A stretch of DNA of 15,562 nt from Planctomycetota bacterium. GTDB lineage: Bacteria; Planctomycetota; Phycisphaerae; WQYP01. Below, piece by piece: positions 6,603-13,491 of this stretch. The position numbers were made by a program, and so were the translations under genes. The stretch's first letter is position 1; every line of letters begins with the position of its first letter. The notes under the pieces were generated by a model that was given only the letters and a program-made list of their open reading frames with translations, was not told the origin of the DNA and did not search any database. The DNA lies in contig JAKBAC010000077.1 of NCBI GenBank assembly GCA_021809365.1, forward strand, positions 1 to 15,562, written 5' to 3'.

Positions 6603-7669
6603 TGTTGGACAAGGTGTTGACGATGATTCAGTCTGATTTTCAAGAAATAGAAGGCACGATACCTGCCGGGCTGAAGCTTCCCCGCACCTCCAGCTTTCGC
6701 ATTGTATGGAGGTCGGCGATTATCTCCATATTGGTGCTGCTGCTGGGCATCTTGGTCTGGCAGGGGATCGCCTCCAGTGGTAATCCGCCTGATCCCAATG
6801 ATCCCGCATCAAAAAATATCAGCCATGTAGCCGTGATGGTCAACGCGGGAATCCTGGTATTCCGCGAGGGACTTGAAGCGATTCTGGTGCTGGCCGCCCT
6901 TACCTCAAGTCTGGCCCGTACGGATCGCAATTATTGGAAGCCTGTGGCCATTGGATCAAGCATCTCCTTTCTGGCCACGGTTGTGACATATTTTGTGGTG
7001 GTGGCCATTCTCGCCGATATCAACGCCAACAACAGCGCCAACATGCTCAATGTACAAGCCGGTACGGGTTTGCTGGCCGTGATCGTGCTGATGGTGATTA
7101 TGAACTGGTTTTTTCACAAAATTTATTGGACCGGCTGGATTGGTCATCACAATAAGCGCCGAAAAAATCTGCTGACAACCGACGGCAACACAAAATCGGC
7201 TGTGTACTGGGGATTGATGACCATCGGATTCACCTCGGTTTATCGCGAGGGTTTTGAGGTGGTGATCATGCTGCAATCGTGGCGCTTGCTCGCGGGGCAA
7301 AGTGTGGTGTTGGCCGGTGCCGGCATCGGGTTGGCACTGACATTGATGGTGGCGGTGATCACCTTCGCGGGGCATTACAAATTGCCGTATCGGAAGATGC
7401 TGATTCTCACCGGCGTGATGATTGGCGCGGTTTTGCTGGTGATGGTGGGGGAGAATGTGCAGGAGGCTCAACAGGCCAATTGGATTTCCACGCACAATCT
7501 CCCAATCAATTTTCCCGGCTGGGTTGAAAACTGGTTCGCCACGTTTCCAAATTGGGAGGGCTTGATATGTCAGGCATTGGCGTTGCTGTTTGTCGCCGGC
7601 TCCTATTTTGGTGCCCAGTATTTCCGCGTCTGGCGACCCGCACGCCTGGCGCGGGCGGCAAGTAACTAA
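6602..7669 (+). CDS. FTR1/EfeU-family iron permease
   Basis: Inner-membrane iron permease of 355 residues with about seven predicted membrane helices. Two REGxE iron-site motifs define the family: REGLE at 88-92 and REGFE at 215-219, each opening a helix. A cytoplasmic-looking N-terminal stretch of about 35 residues precedes the first helix. The ATG at 6602 has no Shine-Dalgarno, whereas the in-frame ATG at 6623 follows AAGGTG (6611-6616) by six bases. The true protein may therefore be 348 residues. A consensus promoter and two Fur-like boxes lie directly upstream. Bacterial EfeU normally works with EfeO and the peroxidase EfeB, and neither is here. Instead two OprB-type porins follow, suggesting a different outer-membrane route. 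The family call is secure; ferrous versus ferric substrate is not settled. Confidence 0.92.
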   Translation: MLDKVLTMIQSDFQEIEGTIPAGLKLPRTSSFRIVWRSAIISILVLLLGILVWQGIASSGNPPDPNDPASKNISHVAVMVNAGILVFREGLEAILVLAALTSSLARTDRNYWKPVAIGSSISFLATVVTYFVVVAILADINANNSANMLNVQAGTGLLAVIVLMVIMNWFFHKIYWTGWIGHHNKRRKNLLTTDGNTKSAVYWGLMTIGFTSVYREGFEVVIMLQSWRLLAGQSVVLAGAGIGLALTLMVAVITFAGHYKLPYRKMLILTGVMIGAVLLVMVGENVQEAQQANWISTHNLPINFPGWVENWFATFPNWEGLICQALALLFVAGSYFGAQYFRVWRPARLARAASN

Positions 7670-7769
7670 TGTCAGGCGAAACGCAATACGCTGATGGTCT
7701 GGCCGAAAACACATCTGCCAAGGACCAACGGATTAATTCTCTGATCCTCACCTTATGAGGGATATCCCA

Positions 7770-9110
7770 ATGTCTATTTGCACACATGCCGCCATGCACA
7801 AGCGCCAGGTCTGTCGCCGAGCCATGGCACTGGCCGCGTCCTTGTCGATTGCAACTTGCTTATTTGGAAAAATCCACGGTGTATGCGCCGATAATTGTAA
7901 TTGCCCGCCCACCTCGTCGGCAGCAGCGGGGTCTGCTCCGACGTCGCTGCCGGCCACAGTGCCGGGCACGGGCAGCACCGCTTCGGCTTCTGATTATTCC
8001 GGTGATCTGACTGGCGATTGGTTTGGGCTGCGGTCACAGCTGAAGCAATCCGGAATTACCTTTGGCGGATCGCTGCTTGTGGATGGCACAACCGATCTAT
8101 CCGGCGGGATGGAGACTCGCGAAGCGGCTTTTCGCACCCAACTGACCTTGGATGTTAGCTTTGACCTGAACAAATTGGTCAGTCTTCCCGGCGGAACTGT
8201 GTATGCCTCATATATGGGACTGTGGGGACACAATGGAACTACCGCCCCGGTAGGCTCGTTACAGCTGTATGATACGATTGTTAATCCACGTACCAGCACC
8301 CTCGACGAGTTGTATTACGACCAGAAAGTGGGCACACTCCTGCAGTTTCGGGTCGGCCGACAGGACGAAAGCGATTTTTTTGCCCAGCCACCCGACGCGC
8401 AGCCCTTCATCAATGACAGCGCCACCGAATTTCCCACACTCATCAACCCGCCTACCTTTCCGGATACGGCTCCGGGATTCGTCGCCGTCGTTGGCCCAAG
8501 CAGCCCGCTGACCTTCAAATTTGGCGCTTACTATTTTGCCCGGTTCCGCCCATCCACACTTGATCAAGCCCTTAATACTCTGGAGCCAACGGGTATTCCA
8601 CAGGGGGCCTTTCTGATAGCCGAGGGAGATTATTCGTGGCAGCTCGGCGGGAATCGCCCCGGGGTCGTGGCGGTGGGAGGAAACTGGTTCGCCAGCAAAC
8701 TTCCGGCACTCGGTGGGGCAGTGCAGTCCGGCGGAGGGAGCGTATACACATATTTAGACCAGACGCTTTGGAGCGATACCGCCAGTCAGAATATCGCGGC
8801 CTTTGGAACACTCATGGCTGCGGACAAGCGCGTGAGCACGATTGATTTTGCATCTCAGGCTGGGGTTGTTGGCACTGGCCTTATACCAACACGGCCAAAT
8901 GATCAACTCGGCCTTGGCTATGATTGGGCACATATCAGCTCGGAAGCAAATCTTCCCAAGCCTTACGAATTGGCAATTGAAGGCTTTTACTTAGTTAATT
9001 TAGGCCACGGCATCAACGTCCAGCCCGACCTGCAATACTACGTCAACACTGGCGGCGGCGTGTATCCTGATGCTCTGGTAGCGACGATACGGCTGAGTCT
9101 GGCGTTTTAG
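7770..9110 (+). CDS. OprB-family outer-membrane porin, first of a tandem pair
   Basis: Beta-barrel porin of 446 residues when started at ATG 7770, which follows GAGGG (7757-7761) by eight bases; an ATG at 7755 overlaps that site and is less likely. Residues 1-40 form a signal peptide ending near GVCA. A low-complexity Ala/Ser/Thr/Pro linker follows to about residue 75. The barrel then opens with the OprB hallmark LTGDWFGLRSQLKQSGI (80-96). The C-terminus, with NVQPDLQYYVNTGGG and a final RLSLAF ending in phenylalanine, is typical of barrels inserted by the BAM machine. OprB proteins are best known as carbohydrate-selective pores. Lying 100 bases behind a Fur-boxed iron permease, this one may instead pass iron or iron chelates, which is inference. 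Confidence 0.87.
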   Translation: MSICTHAAMHKRQVCRRAMALAASLSIATCLFGKIHGVCADNCNCPPTSSAAAGSAPTSLPATVPGTGSTASASDYSGDLTGDWFGLRSQLKQSGITFGGSLLVDGTTDLSGGMETREAAFRTQLTLDVSFDLNKLVSLPGGTVYASYMGLWGHNGTTAPVGSLQLYDTIVNPRTSTLDELYYDQKVGTLLQFRVGRQDESDFFAQPPDAQPFINDSATEFPTLINPPTFPDTAPGFVAVVGPSSPLTFKFGAYYFARFRPSTLDQALNTLEPTGIPQGAFLIAEGDYSWQLGGNRPGVVAVGGNWFASKLPALGGAVQSGGGSVYTYLDQTLWSDTASQNIAAFGTLMAADKRVSTIDFASQAGVVGTGLIPTRPNDQLGLGYDWAHISSEANLPKPYELAIEGFYLVNLGHGINVQPDLQYYVNTGGGVYPDALVATIRLSLAF

Positions 9111-9144
9111 GGTGGCCCATTTGTTATGCAGCGAGCGATCCCTG

Positions 9145-9175
9145 CTGACACGATGAATTAGAAAAAATTTATAAT
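9145..9175 (+). promoter_or_regulatory. Possible internal promoter before the second porin
   Basis: CTGACA (9145-9150, five of six) and a perfect TATAAT (9170-9175) are separated by 19 bases, longer than the ideal 17. If used, transcription begins near 9182, which excludes the ATG at 9174 as a start and supports 9216. Confidence 0.42.
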
Positions 9176-9215
9176 GTCCGTGACAGAGCGTGCGGACTAT
9201 TTGGAGATCTGCGTC

Positions 9216-10664
9216 ATGCTAAGGCAACCGCGTATCAGAGCTGCAGTACCACAGGAGCTTCGCTCGGTTGGTTCTGTGCTGATCGCGGCTGCCGCGTTGG
9301 TCATAGGAGTTAGCGATGTTGCCGGTGCCCAAAGTATTCCGGTTTCACCGTCAACCGTGGGCTGGCCTGCCGCCAAGCCCGTGGTTACGGCGGACACGCC
9401 GCAGGTCGCCACCATACAAATGCTGTCGGCGGGCAGTGCGCAAAGTCCCGCACCGATGGCCGCGCCGATGACCTCAATCCCGCCGGCCCGGCCCGCCCCC
9501 GGCTCATTCGCTCAGTTTGCCCATGATCTGCTGACCCGCGATACGTTGACTGGTGATTGGTGGGGCCTGCGCGGTGATATGGATTCATACGGCATCACCC
9601 CCACTATTTCACTGCTGCAGGCCGCGAGTGAAAATTTCTCCGGCGGCATCCGTACCAACCGCATCGACTGGCGCTATCGGCTGGATGTGTCATTGACCTT
9701 GGACACCAACAAACTCTTCGGATGGAAAGGGGGCACCGCATTTGTTGATTTCATGGCCCATGGTGGTCAAAACCCGGCCAATGATCTGGTGGGCGAGCTG
9801 CAAGCCATCAGCGCTATTGATCAAGACCCCGCTACGCGCCTGGATCAGATTTGGTATCGCCAGAATTTATTGGATGGCAACCTCTGGTTTAAGCTCGGCC
9901 GTATTGATACCACGTATGACTTTGACAACATCCGCGATGCCCAAGCCTTCCTGAATGGTTCATTTGGCTTTTCACCATCCATATTTGTTTTTCCCAGTTA
10001 TCCATTTTCGGCATGGGGTGGCGAAGTGTCGTGGCAACCCGTGTCGGCCTTGACCCTGCATGGCGGGCTGTTTGACGGCAATACTGAAAATACCGTGCCG
10101 GATGTGGCTTCCACAAATCCCAACGCAGTTGAAAATCCCGATGGTATTCTGGCGCTGGTGGAAGAAAGCCTGAACTGGCGGATCAGCGCTCATCATCTCA
10201 GCGGAACTTTTACGTTAGGCCAATGGTATCACACCGGAACCTTTCAACGTTATTCCGGATCAAGTGCGCAGGGTGCCGAGGGTTTTTATGCGTATCTGGA
10301 TCAGACGCTCTGGACATTTGCGCATGCGAAAGGTCAGACCGCCTCACGAATCGGAACATTTGTGCAATACGCCTGGGCCAATGACCAACTGACGGAAATT
10401 GATCAAAATATCAGCGGCGGTTTGCGTTGGCGCGGCCCCATTCCAGGCCGCACCGATGACAACACCGGCGTTGCCGCAACGTGGGCGCACCTCAGCCCCT
10501 ACGCCCAGACACCGTACAGTTATGAACTGGCCATCGAAGGGTTTTATACCGCTCAGATCACGCCTTGGCTAAGCATCCAGCCGGATTTGCAATACATCAT
10601 CCATCCCGGCGGCGCTTACCAAAATGCACTGGTGGCAACCGTGCAGGTGGGCATACAGTTTTAG
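9216..10664 (+). CDS. OprB-family outer-membrane porin, second of a tandem pair
   Basis: Paralogue of the preceding porin, 482 residues from ATG 9216. GGAG (9203-9206) lies nine bases before this start, whereas the earlier ATG at 9174 has no ribosome site and sits in a TATAAT. A signal peptide runs to about GAQS at 37-40. A long Pro/Ala-rich spacer reaches residue 105, then comes the OprB opening LTGDWWGLRGDMDSYGI (111-127). The C-terminal pattern YELAIEGFY...IQPDLQY...GG.YQNALVATVQVGIQF matches porin 1 closely, while the middle diverges strongly, indicating an old duplication with specialisation. The gap between the pair is 105 bases. Neither stretch after this gene shows a clear terminator, so read-through to iscA is possible. 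Confidence 0.87.
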   Translation: MLRQPRIRAAVPQELRSVGSVLIAAAALVIGVSDVAGAQSIPVSPSTVGWPAAKPVVTADTPQVATIQMLSAGSAQSPAPMAAPMTSIPPARPAPGSFAQFAHDLLTRDTLTGDWWGLRGDMDSYGITPTISLLQAASENFSGGIRTNRIDWRYRLDVSLTLDTNKLFGWKGGTAFVDFMAHGGQNPANDLVGELQAISAIDQDPATRLDQIWYRQNLLDGNLWFKLGRIDTTYDFDNIRDAQAFLNGSFGFSPSIFVFPSYPFSAWGGEVSWQPVSALTLHGGLFDGNTENTVPDVASTNPNAVENPDGILALVEESLNWRISAHHLSGTFTLGQWYHTGTFQRYSGSSAQGAEGFYAYLDQTLWTFAHAKGQTASRIGTFVQYAWANDQLTEIDQNISGGLRWRGPIPGRTDDNTGVAATWAHLSPYAQTPYSYELAIEGFYTAQITPWLSIQPDLQYIIHPGGAYQNALVATVQVGIQF

Positions 10665-10683
10665 TAACCCGCCAACTGCGGTG

Positions 10684-10702
10684 CCTGGAAATATCGCCAC
10701 GC
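10684..10702 (+). repeat. 19-base dispersed intergenic motif, copy 3
   Basis: CCTGGAAATATCGCCACGC, the most diverged copy, differs from copy 1 at three positions. It lies just after the second porin. Confidence 0.5.
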
Positions 10703-10763
10703 CCCCAAATACAACATAAACACAACATAAACAAGCCGGCTTTTCTTTCGTGGGATGATTGCG

Positions 10764-10769
10764 TATAAT
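10764..10769 (+). promoter_or_regulatory. -10 box of the IscA/ErpA-type gene
   Basis: A perfect TATAAT lies 37 bases before the ATG. The -35 region at 17 bases (TTTTCT, 10741-10746) is poor, so an activator may be needed. IscR- or SufR-type control would be typical, but no recognisable site is seen. Confidence 0.45.
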
Positions 10770-10806
10770 TCAGGCGTGTAGTGCAAGATTAAGGAGTGCA
10801 TAGAAC

Positions 10807-11136
10807 ATGGCGATTGCATTGACCGAAACGGCGGCAAAAGAAATTAAGAATATCATTAAGGATCAGGGGCTATCCGAGCAGGCGGCTTTGCGCGTCGGCG
10901 TAAAGGGTGGAGGTTGCTCTGGCTTTAGCTATGTGCTTGATCTGACTGAAGATGCGTCCGAAACTGATGAAGTCATGGAATCCCATGGCATTAAAGTACT
11001 CGCGGATCGAAAGAGCTATCTTTACCTTAATGGTACGGAAATCGACTTTAAGGATGAGGTCATGGGCCGGGGATTCGTATTTAAGAATCCTAATGCCACT
11101 CATACCTGTGGCTGCGGGTCGTCATTCAGCGCTTAA
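10807..11136 (+). CDS. A-type iron-sulfur carrier protein (IscA/ErpA/SufA family)
   Basis: A 109-residue HesB-like protein that receives Fe-S clusters from a scaffold and hands them to apo-enzymes in the cytoplasm. All three ligand cysteines are present: Cys37 in VGVKGGGCSGFSY, and Cys101 and Cys103 in HTCGCGSSF at the C-terminus. Length is normal for the family. AAGGAG (10791-10796) lies ten bases before the ATG and a perfect TATAAT lies further upstream, so it is probably its own transcription unit despite following the iron-uptake genes. The family members IscA, SufA and ErpA cannot be told apart from sequence alone here, and no isc or suf genes are adjacent. Confidence 0.94.
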   Translation: MAIALTETAAKEIKNIIKDQGLSEQAALRVGVKGGGCSGFSYVLDLTEDASETDEVMESHGIKVLADRKSYLYLNGTEIDFKDEVMGRGFVFKNPNATHTCGCGSSFSA

Positions 11137-11279
11137 AACCACAGCGGGCCTCTTGATGGGATCAATGAGATCACGCCGCGCTACAGTTGGAACTTGTTAC
11201 CGCGAACTTTCGCGTATCAGGCAATTTCTGGTTATACTTCTTAGCCGGTAGACATTTTGTTTGGCGAAAGGGTTCCATT

Positions 11280-11987
11280 ATGTGTCCAACTTGGCCGAGT
11301 CGATGGGGAATTCGAAGTTTCATATTTGCCGCAGTAGCGCTGATTGCGGCAACAGGGACATTGTGCCTGACGGGCTGCGGTGCTGTAACCAACAATCCGT
11401 TTGCATCCAGAAAGCCAATGGTGGTAACGCCATATCCCTCCGATCTGACGATTATCATTGACCGCAATACTGACACGTATTTCAGCCGCCAGCATGTGCA
11501 TCAGGTTATTTCCGCCGCGGACATGATGAGCCGCACGACATATACGACGTTTGCGGATTATCACAATCATGTTGCGTCGCGGGATCATATTGATACGCCG
11601 CTGACACATGATCAGCTTCAGGCCATGTGGAATGCGATCTGTCGGCATCATCTCCTGCACAATGCGTTTACCTGGCGGTATTGGAACAGCCCGGTGGATT
11701 ATTATCAGCGCAATGCGATGACCCTGCAGATTCGCGCCAACGGCAAGGCTGAGGTTTATCATCAGTACGATCACTGGGATAACAACAAACTTGATCTGAT
11801 TTTATTGTGTGAATCAGTGGATTTGCCCATCGGGCAGGATGTCAAGCCCGAGTTGCCTCCGGCGGCGACCCATCCGGCCACAAGGCCCATGATGATGCAC
11901 GCGACCACACAGCCGGCAACGTCCAAACCGTCTGATAACAATATGATGACAATGCCCATGGCCGGCGGAAAGCCCGCCGGAAAGTGA
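11280..11987 (+). CDS. Lipoprotein of unknown function with Met/His-rich tail
   Basis: I do not recognise the family. Starting at ATG 11280, preceded by AAAGGG, gives 235 residues with a textbook lipoprotein signal: positive WPSRWGIR, a hydrophobic stretch, then lipobox LTGC (30-33) with Cys33 as the lipidated residue. The longer frame back to 11187 would bury the signal and is rejected. The mature part has a folded-looking domain of about 140 residues rich in His, Tyr and Trp (HNHVASRDH, ICRHHLLHNAFTWRYW, YHQYDHWDNN). It ends in a low-complexity tail of ATHPATRP/ATTQPATSKP type with Met/His clusters (MMMH, MMTMPM). Such tails are common in planctomycete envelope proteins. The Met/His content could bind metal, but this is speculative. 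It lies 143 bases after iscA. Confidence 0.75.
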   Translation: MCPTWPSRWGIRSFIFAAVALIAATGTLCLTGCGAVTNNPFASRKPMVVTPYPSDLTIIIDRNTDTYFSRQHVHQVISAADMMSRTTYTTFADYHNHVASRDHIDTPLTHDQLQAMWNAICRHHLLHNAFTWRYWNSPVDYYQRNAMTLQIRANGKAEVYHQYDHWDNNKLDLILLCESVDLPIGQDVKPELPPAATHPATRPMMMHATTQPATSKPSDNNMMTMPMAGGKPAGK

Positions 11988-12003
11988 TGCTCCACATGCC
12001 CTT

Positions 12004-12019
12004 CACGCCCGCGGGCGTG
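12004..12019. promoter_or_regulatory. Perfect 16-bp palindrome overlapping a promoter
   Basis: CACGCCCGCGGGCGTG is fully self-complementary and abuts the -10 box at 12021. It could be an operator. It is not a typical terminator of the lipoprotein gene, because no T-run follows. Confidence 0.4.
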
Positions 12020-12026
12020 GTATAAT
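12018..12026 (+). promoter_or_regulatory. Extended -10 promoter of the coiled-coil membrane protein gene
   Basis: TGGTATAAT combines the TGn extension (12018-12020) with a perfect -10 (12021-12026), which can substitute for the missing -35 box. A leader of about 20 bases carries the ribosome site. Confidence 0.5.
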
Positions 12027-12054
12027 ATAGAATGTGACATGCAGGAGTTTCAAC

Positions 12055-12762
12055 ATGGGTATGATGGAAGCATTCAAGCGGGCGATGGGGGGACATCAAC
12101 CGACCATTGTGGACTATCAGGCGTGGGGCGCAATGAAAAACATGGATGCGGATTCCCAGAATCCGGATGTGCTTTCGCGCGTAGGCCCGGCCATTCCGGA
12201 GCCTAATAACTATAAACTTCAGCAGAGCTATGATTCCCTATTGGAAACGGTGCAGGAACTGCGCGGCTTGCTGGATGGACAAGTGCGGCGGCAGGAGGAG
12301 CTTCTGCACCGCCTCAGTGCCATGCCCCAAGCGGTGGAAACTTTGCCGCAAACCAGCCGCATGCAATCGGAAATGCTGGATGTCATCACGGATCGCCTGG
12401 CCATGCATGCCCAGCAACAGAAAAAAATCAATGAAACCTTGGGCGGCATTTCCGGCGGAAAGGATTCCACCGAGTCCATCCGCCGATTACGCGAACAAAT
12501 TGAAACCGGCAATGAAATTGACCGGCAGTTGGTGGAATCGTTCAATCGCTTTTCCATGATGATTGACCGGTTGCAAAGCGCCAATGCCCATGCCGTGGAC
12601 TGCCTGGAGCAGGTTCGCCACACCTATGCCGCTTCGGCGATGCAGGTGCAGGACTGGATTGAAAAATCCAAAAACCGCAATACCTGGATGGTCAATAGCG
12701 CATTTGTCATGGCCCTGGTGTCACTGATCACCATGCTGCTGCTGCTGGCCTATCGCAAGTAA
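12055..12762 (+). CDS. Coiled-coil protein with C-terminal membrane anchor
   Basis: Family not recognised. ATG 12055 follows AGGAG (12043-12047) by seven bases and gives 235 residues; a longer frame from 12034 overlaps the leader. No signal peptide is present. Residues of about 1-50 are polar and probably flexible. Residues 52-205 are rich in Leu, Gln, Glu and Arg with heptad-like spacing (SYDSLLETVQELRGLL, IRRLREQIE), suggesting a long coiled coil. Residues 211-232 form a single hydrophobic segment followed by YRK, a tail anchor that would leave the coiled coil in the cytoplasm. The architecture recalls membrane-tethered scaffolds or chemosensory-like rods without signalling motifs. It has its own promoter; its role is unknown. 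Confidence 0.75.
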   Translation: MGMMEAFKRAMGGHQPTIVDYQAWGAMKNMDADSQNPDVLSRVGPAIPEPNNYKLQQSYDSLLETVQELRGLLDGQVRRQEELLHRLSAMPQAVETLPQTSRMQSEMLDVITDRLAMHAQQQKKINETLGGISGGKDSTESIRRLREQIETGNEIDRQLVESFNRFSMMIDRLQSANAHAVDCLEQVRHTYAASAMQVQDWIEKSKNRNTWMVNSAFVMALVSLITMLLLLAYRK

Positions 12763-12814
12763 ATCCTTCTCCAAAATGCCCACGCCCGCCGTCGCGGCAT
12801 TGCCAGTGCAAAAG

Positions 12815-12834
12815 CGCGGTGCAAGCACGCGCGG
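12815..12834 (-). repeat. 20-base dispersed motif, inverted copy
   Basis: The reverse complement, CCGCGCGTGCTTGCACCGCG, is identical to 15417-15436 and differs by one base from 6154-6173. At the other two places it forms the left edge of the long dispersed repeat; here the rest of that repeat is absent. Confidence 0.6.
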
Positions 12835-13060
12835 CTAAAACACGACACCCACGCCCATACCCGCGGGCCTGTGACAGATTCTGCCAGGTCTCTCGGGGCC
12901 AAATCCTTAACTTTTTAGCGCTGTTGCTCATTATCCCTCTTACTGCAATCCTATAGCCTTCCCGACGAATAGTTCAGACCCGCTGAACAACGTCATTGAC
13001 AAGTAAATAACATGCCGCCACAGCGATCGCGGAATAGAATCCTGAATGACAACCGGCACG

Positions 13061-13137
13061 CGTTGCTCGCTACTCGTTGAGTGTCAAGTGTTTCGTTACT
13101 CGTTGCTCGTTAAGCGCAGCGTTTCGTTGTTCGTTGT
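13061..13137 (+). repeat. Degenerate TTGCTCG/TTACTCG heptamer tract
   Basis: Units such as CGTTGCT, CGCTACT, CGTTGAG and CGTTAAG follow one another mainly at 7-base spacing, with interruptions. The unit is related to the tract at 6020-6040. Confidence 0.5.
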
Positions 13138-13172
13138 AGCCAACAGTCCGCGCCCATTCCGCGCCCAAAAAG

Positions 13173-13221
13173 TCTTCTAACTCCTAACTCCTAACTTCTA
13201 TCTCCTATCTCCTGAATACTG
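13173..13221 (+). repeat. ACTCCTA heptamer tract 1
   Basis: Seven consecutive 7-base units (TCTTCTA, ACTCCTA twice, ACTTCTA, TCTCCTA, TCTCCTG, AATACTG) run without a break in phase. The same unit reappears at 13358-13386. Confidence 0.65.
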
Positions 13222-13237
13222 CCCCCCCCTTAAAACA

Positions 13238-13347
13238 TCTTGGGCATCTAGGGCAACTTGAACCAAACCCGCTAAAATCAACGCTCCCATCAACTTGCCC
13301 AACTTGGGCAACTTGCCCCCGAACTTGGGCATCTTGGGCAACTTGAA
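13238..13347 (+). repeat. TTGGGCAAC-type 9-mer cluster
   Basis: Repeated CTTGGGCAT/CTTGGGCAA units occur in both orientations, including the inverted pair TTGCCCAA (13295-13302) and TTGGGCAA (13304-13311) one base apart. The period is 9, unlike the neighbouring heptamer tracts. Confidence 0.55.
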
Positions 13348-13357
13348 ATTCGCCAAG

Positions 13358-13386
13358 TCTCCTAACTCCTAACTCCTAACTCCTAA
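13358..13386 (+). repeat. ACTCCTA heptamer tract 2
   Basis: TCTCCTA followed by three perfect ACTCCTA units and one further base. It ends just before the open frame containing the BamD-like gene. Confidence 0.65.
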
Positions 13387-13477
13387 ATGCCGGCGGTGCC
13401 GCCGCGTTGCAGAATCGGTCACAGGCCCATACCCGCTGTGAAAACTCTTGCCGCGTGCAACCGGCGGCGCTTTGCTC

Positions 13478-13483
13478 TATACT
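13478..13483 (+). promoter_or_regulatory. -10-like box directly before the BamD-like gene
   Basis: TATACT (five of six) ends eight bases before the ATG at 13492. No -35 is recognisable. Transcription from it would start within about two bases of the ATG, which fits the absence of a Shine-Dalgarno and suggests a leaderless message. Confidence 0.35.
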
Positions 13484-13491
13484 TTTCGCCC

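Larger units (their letters stand above)
12763..13477. other. Non-coding, repeat-rich stretch
   Basis: No gene is visible. It contains a hairpin just after the preceding stop (AATGCC 12775-12780 with GGCATT 12796-12801), an inverted copy of the 20-base dispersed motif (12815-12834), a short inverted repeat GTTCAG/CTGAAC (12972-12988), and TTGCTCG-type heptamers (13061-13137). Two ACTCCTA heptamer tracts, a run of nine C residues, a CAAGTTGCC-type 9-mer cluster (13238-13347) and an inverted repeat TCACAG/CTGTGA (13419-13441) complete it. Confidence 0.7.

Noticed and set aside
6956..7714. 252-codon minus-strand frame across ftr1
   Set aside because: It is an antisense shadow whose His/Gln-rich composition mirrors hydrophobic codons on the other strand.
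11194..11238. Promoter of the lipoprotein gene (TTGTTA or TATACT elements)
   Set aside because: No pair of hexamers has acceptable spacing and match, so the evidence is too weak to list.
13221..13229. Run of nine C residues as a phase-variation switch
   Set aside because: It lies in no gene and at no promoter spacer that I can identify.
13173..13386. Repeat tracts as a CRISPR array
   Set aside because: Units are 7 or 9 bases, contiguous, without unique spacers, and no cas genes are present.
13419..13441. TCACAG-N11-CTGTGA as a CRP/FNR site
   Set aside because: The half-sites are in the opposite order to the CRP consensus and the spacer is too long.
13387..13491. N-terminal extension of the BamD-like protein
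   Set aside because: It begins in a heptamer tract, has no ribosome site, and would place the signal peptide internally.
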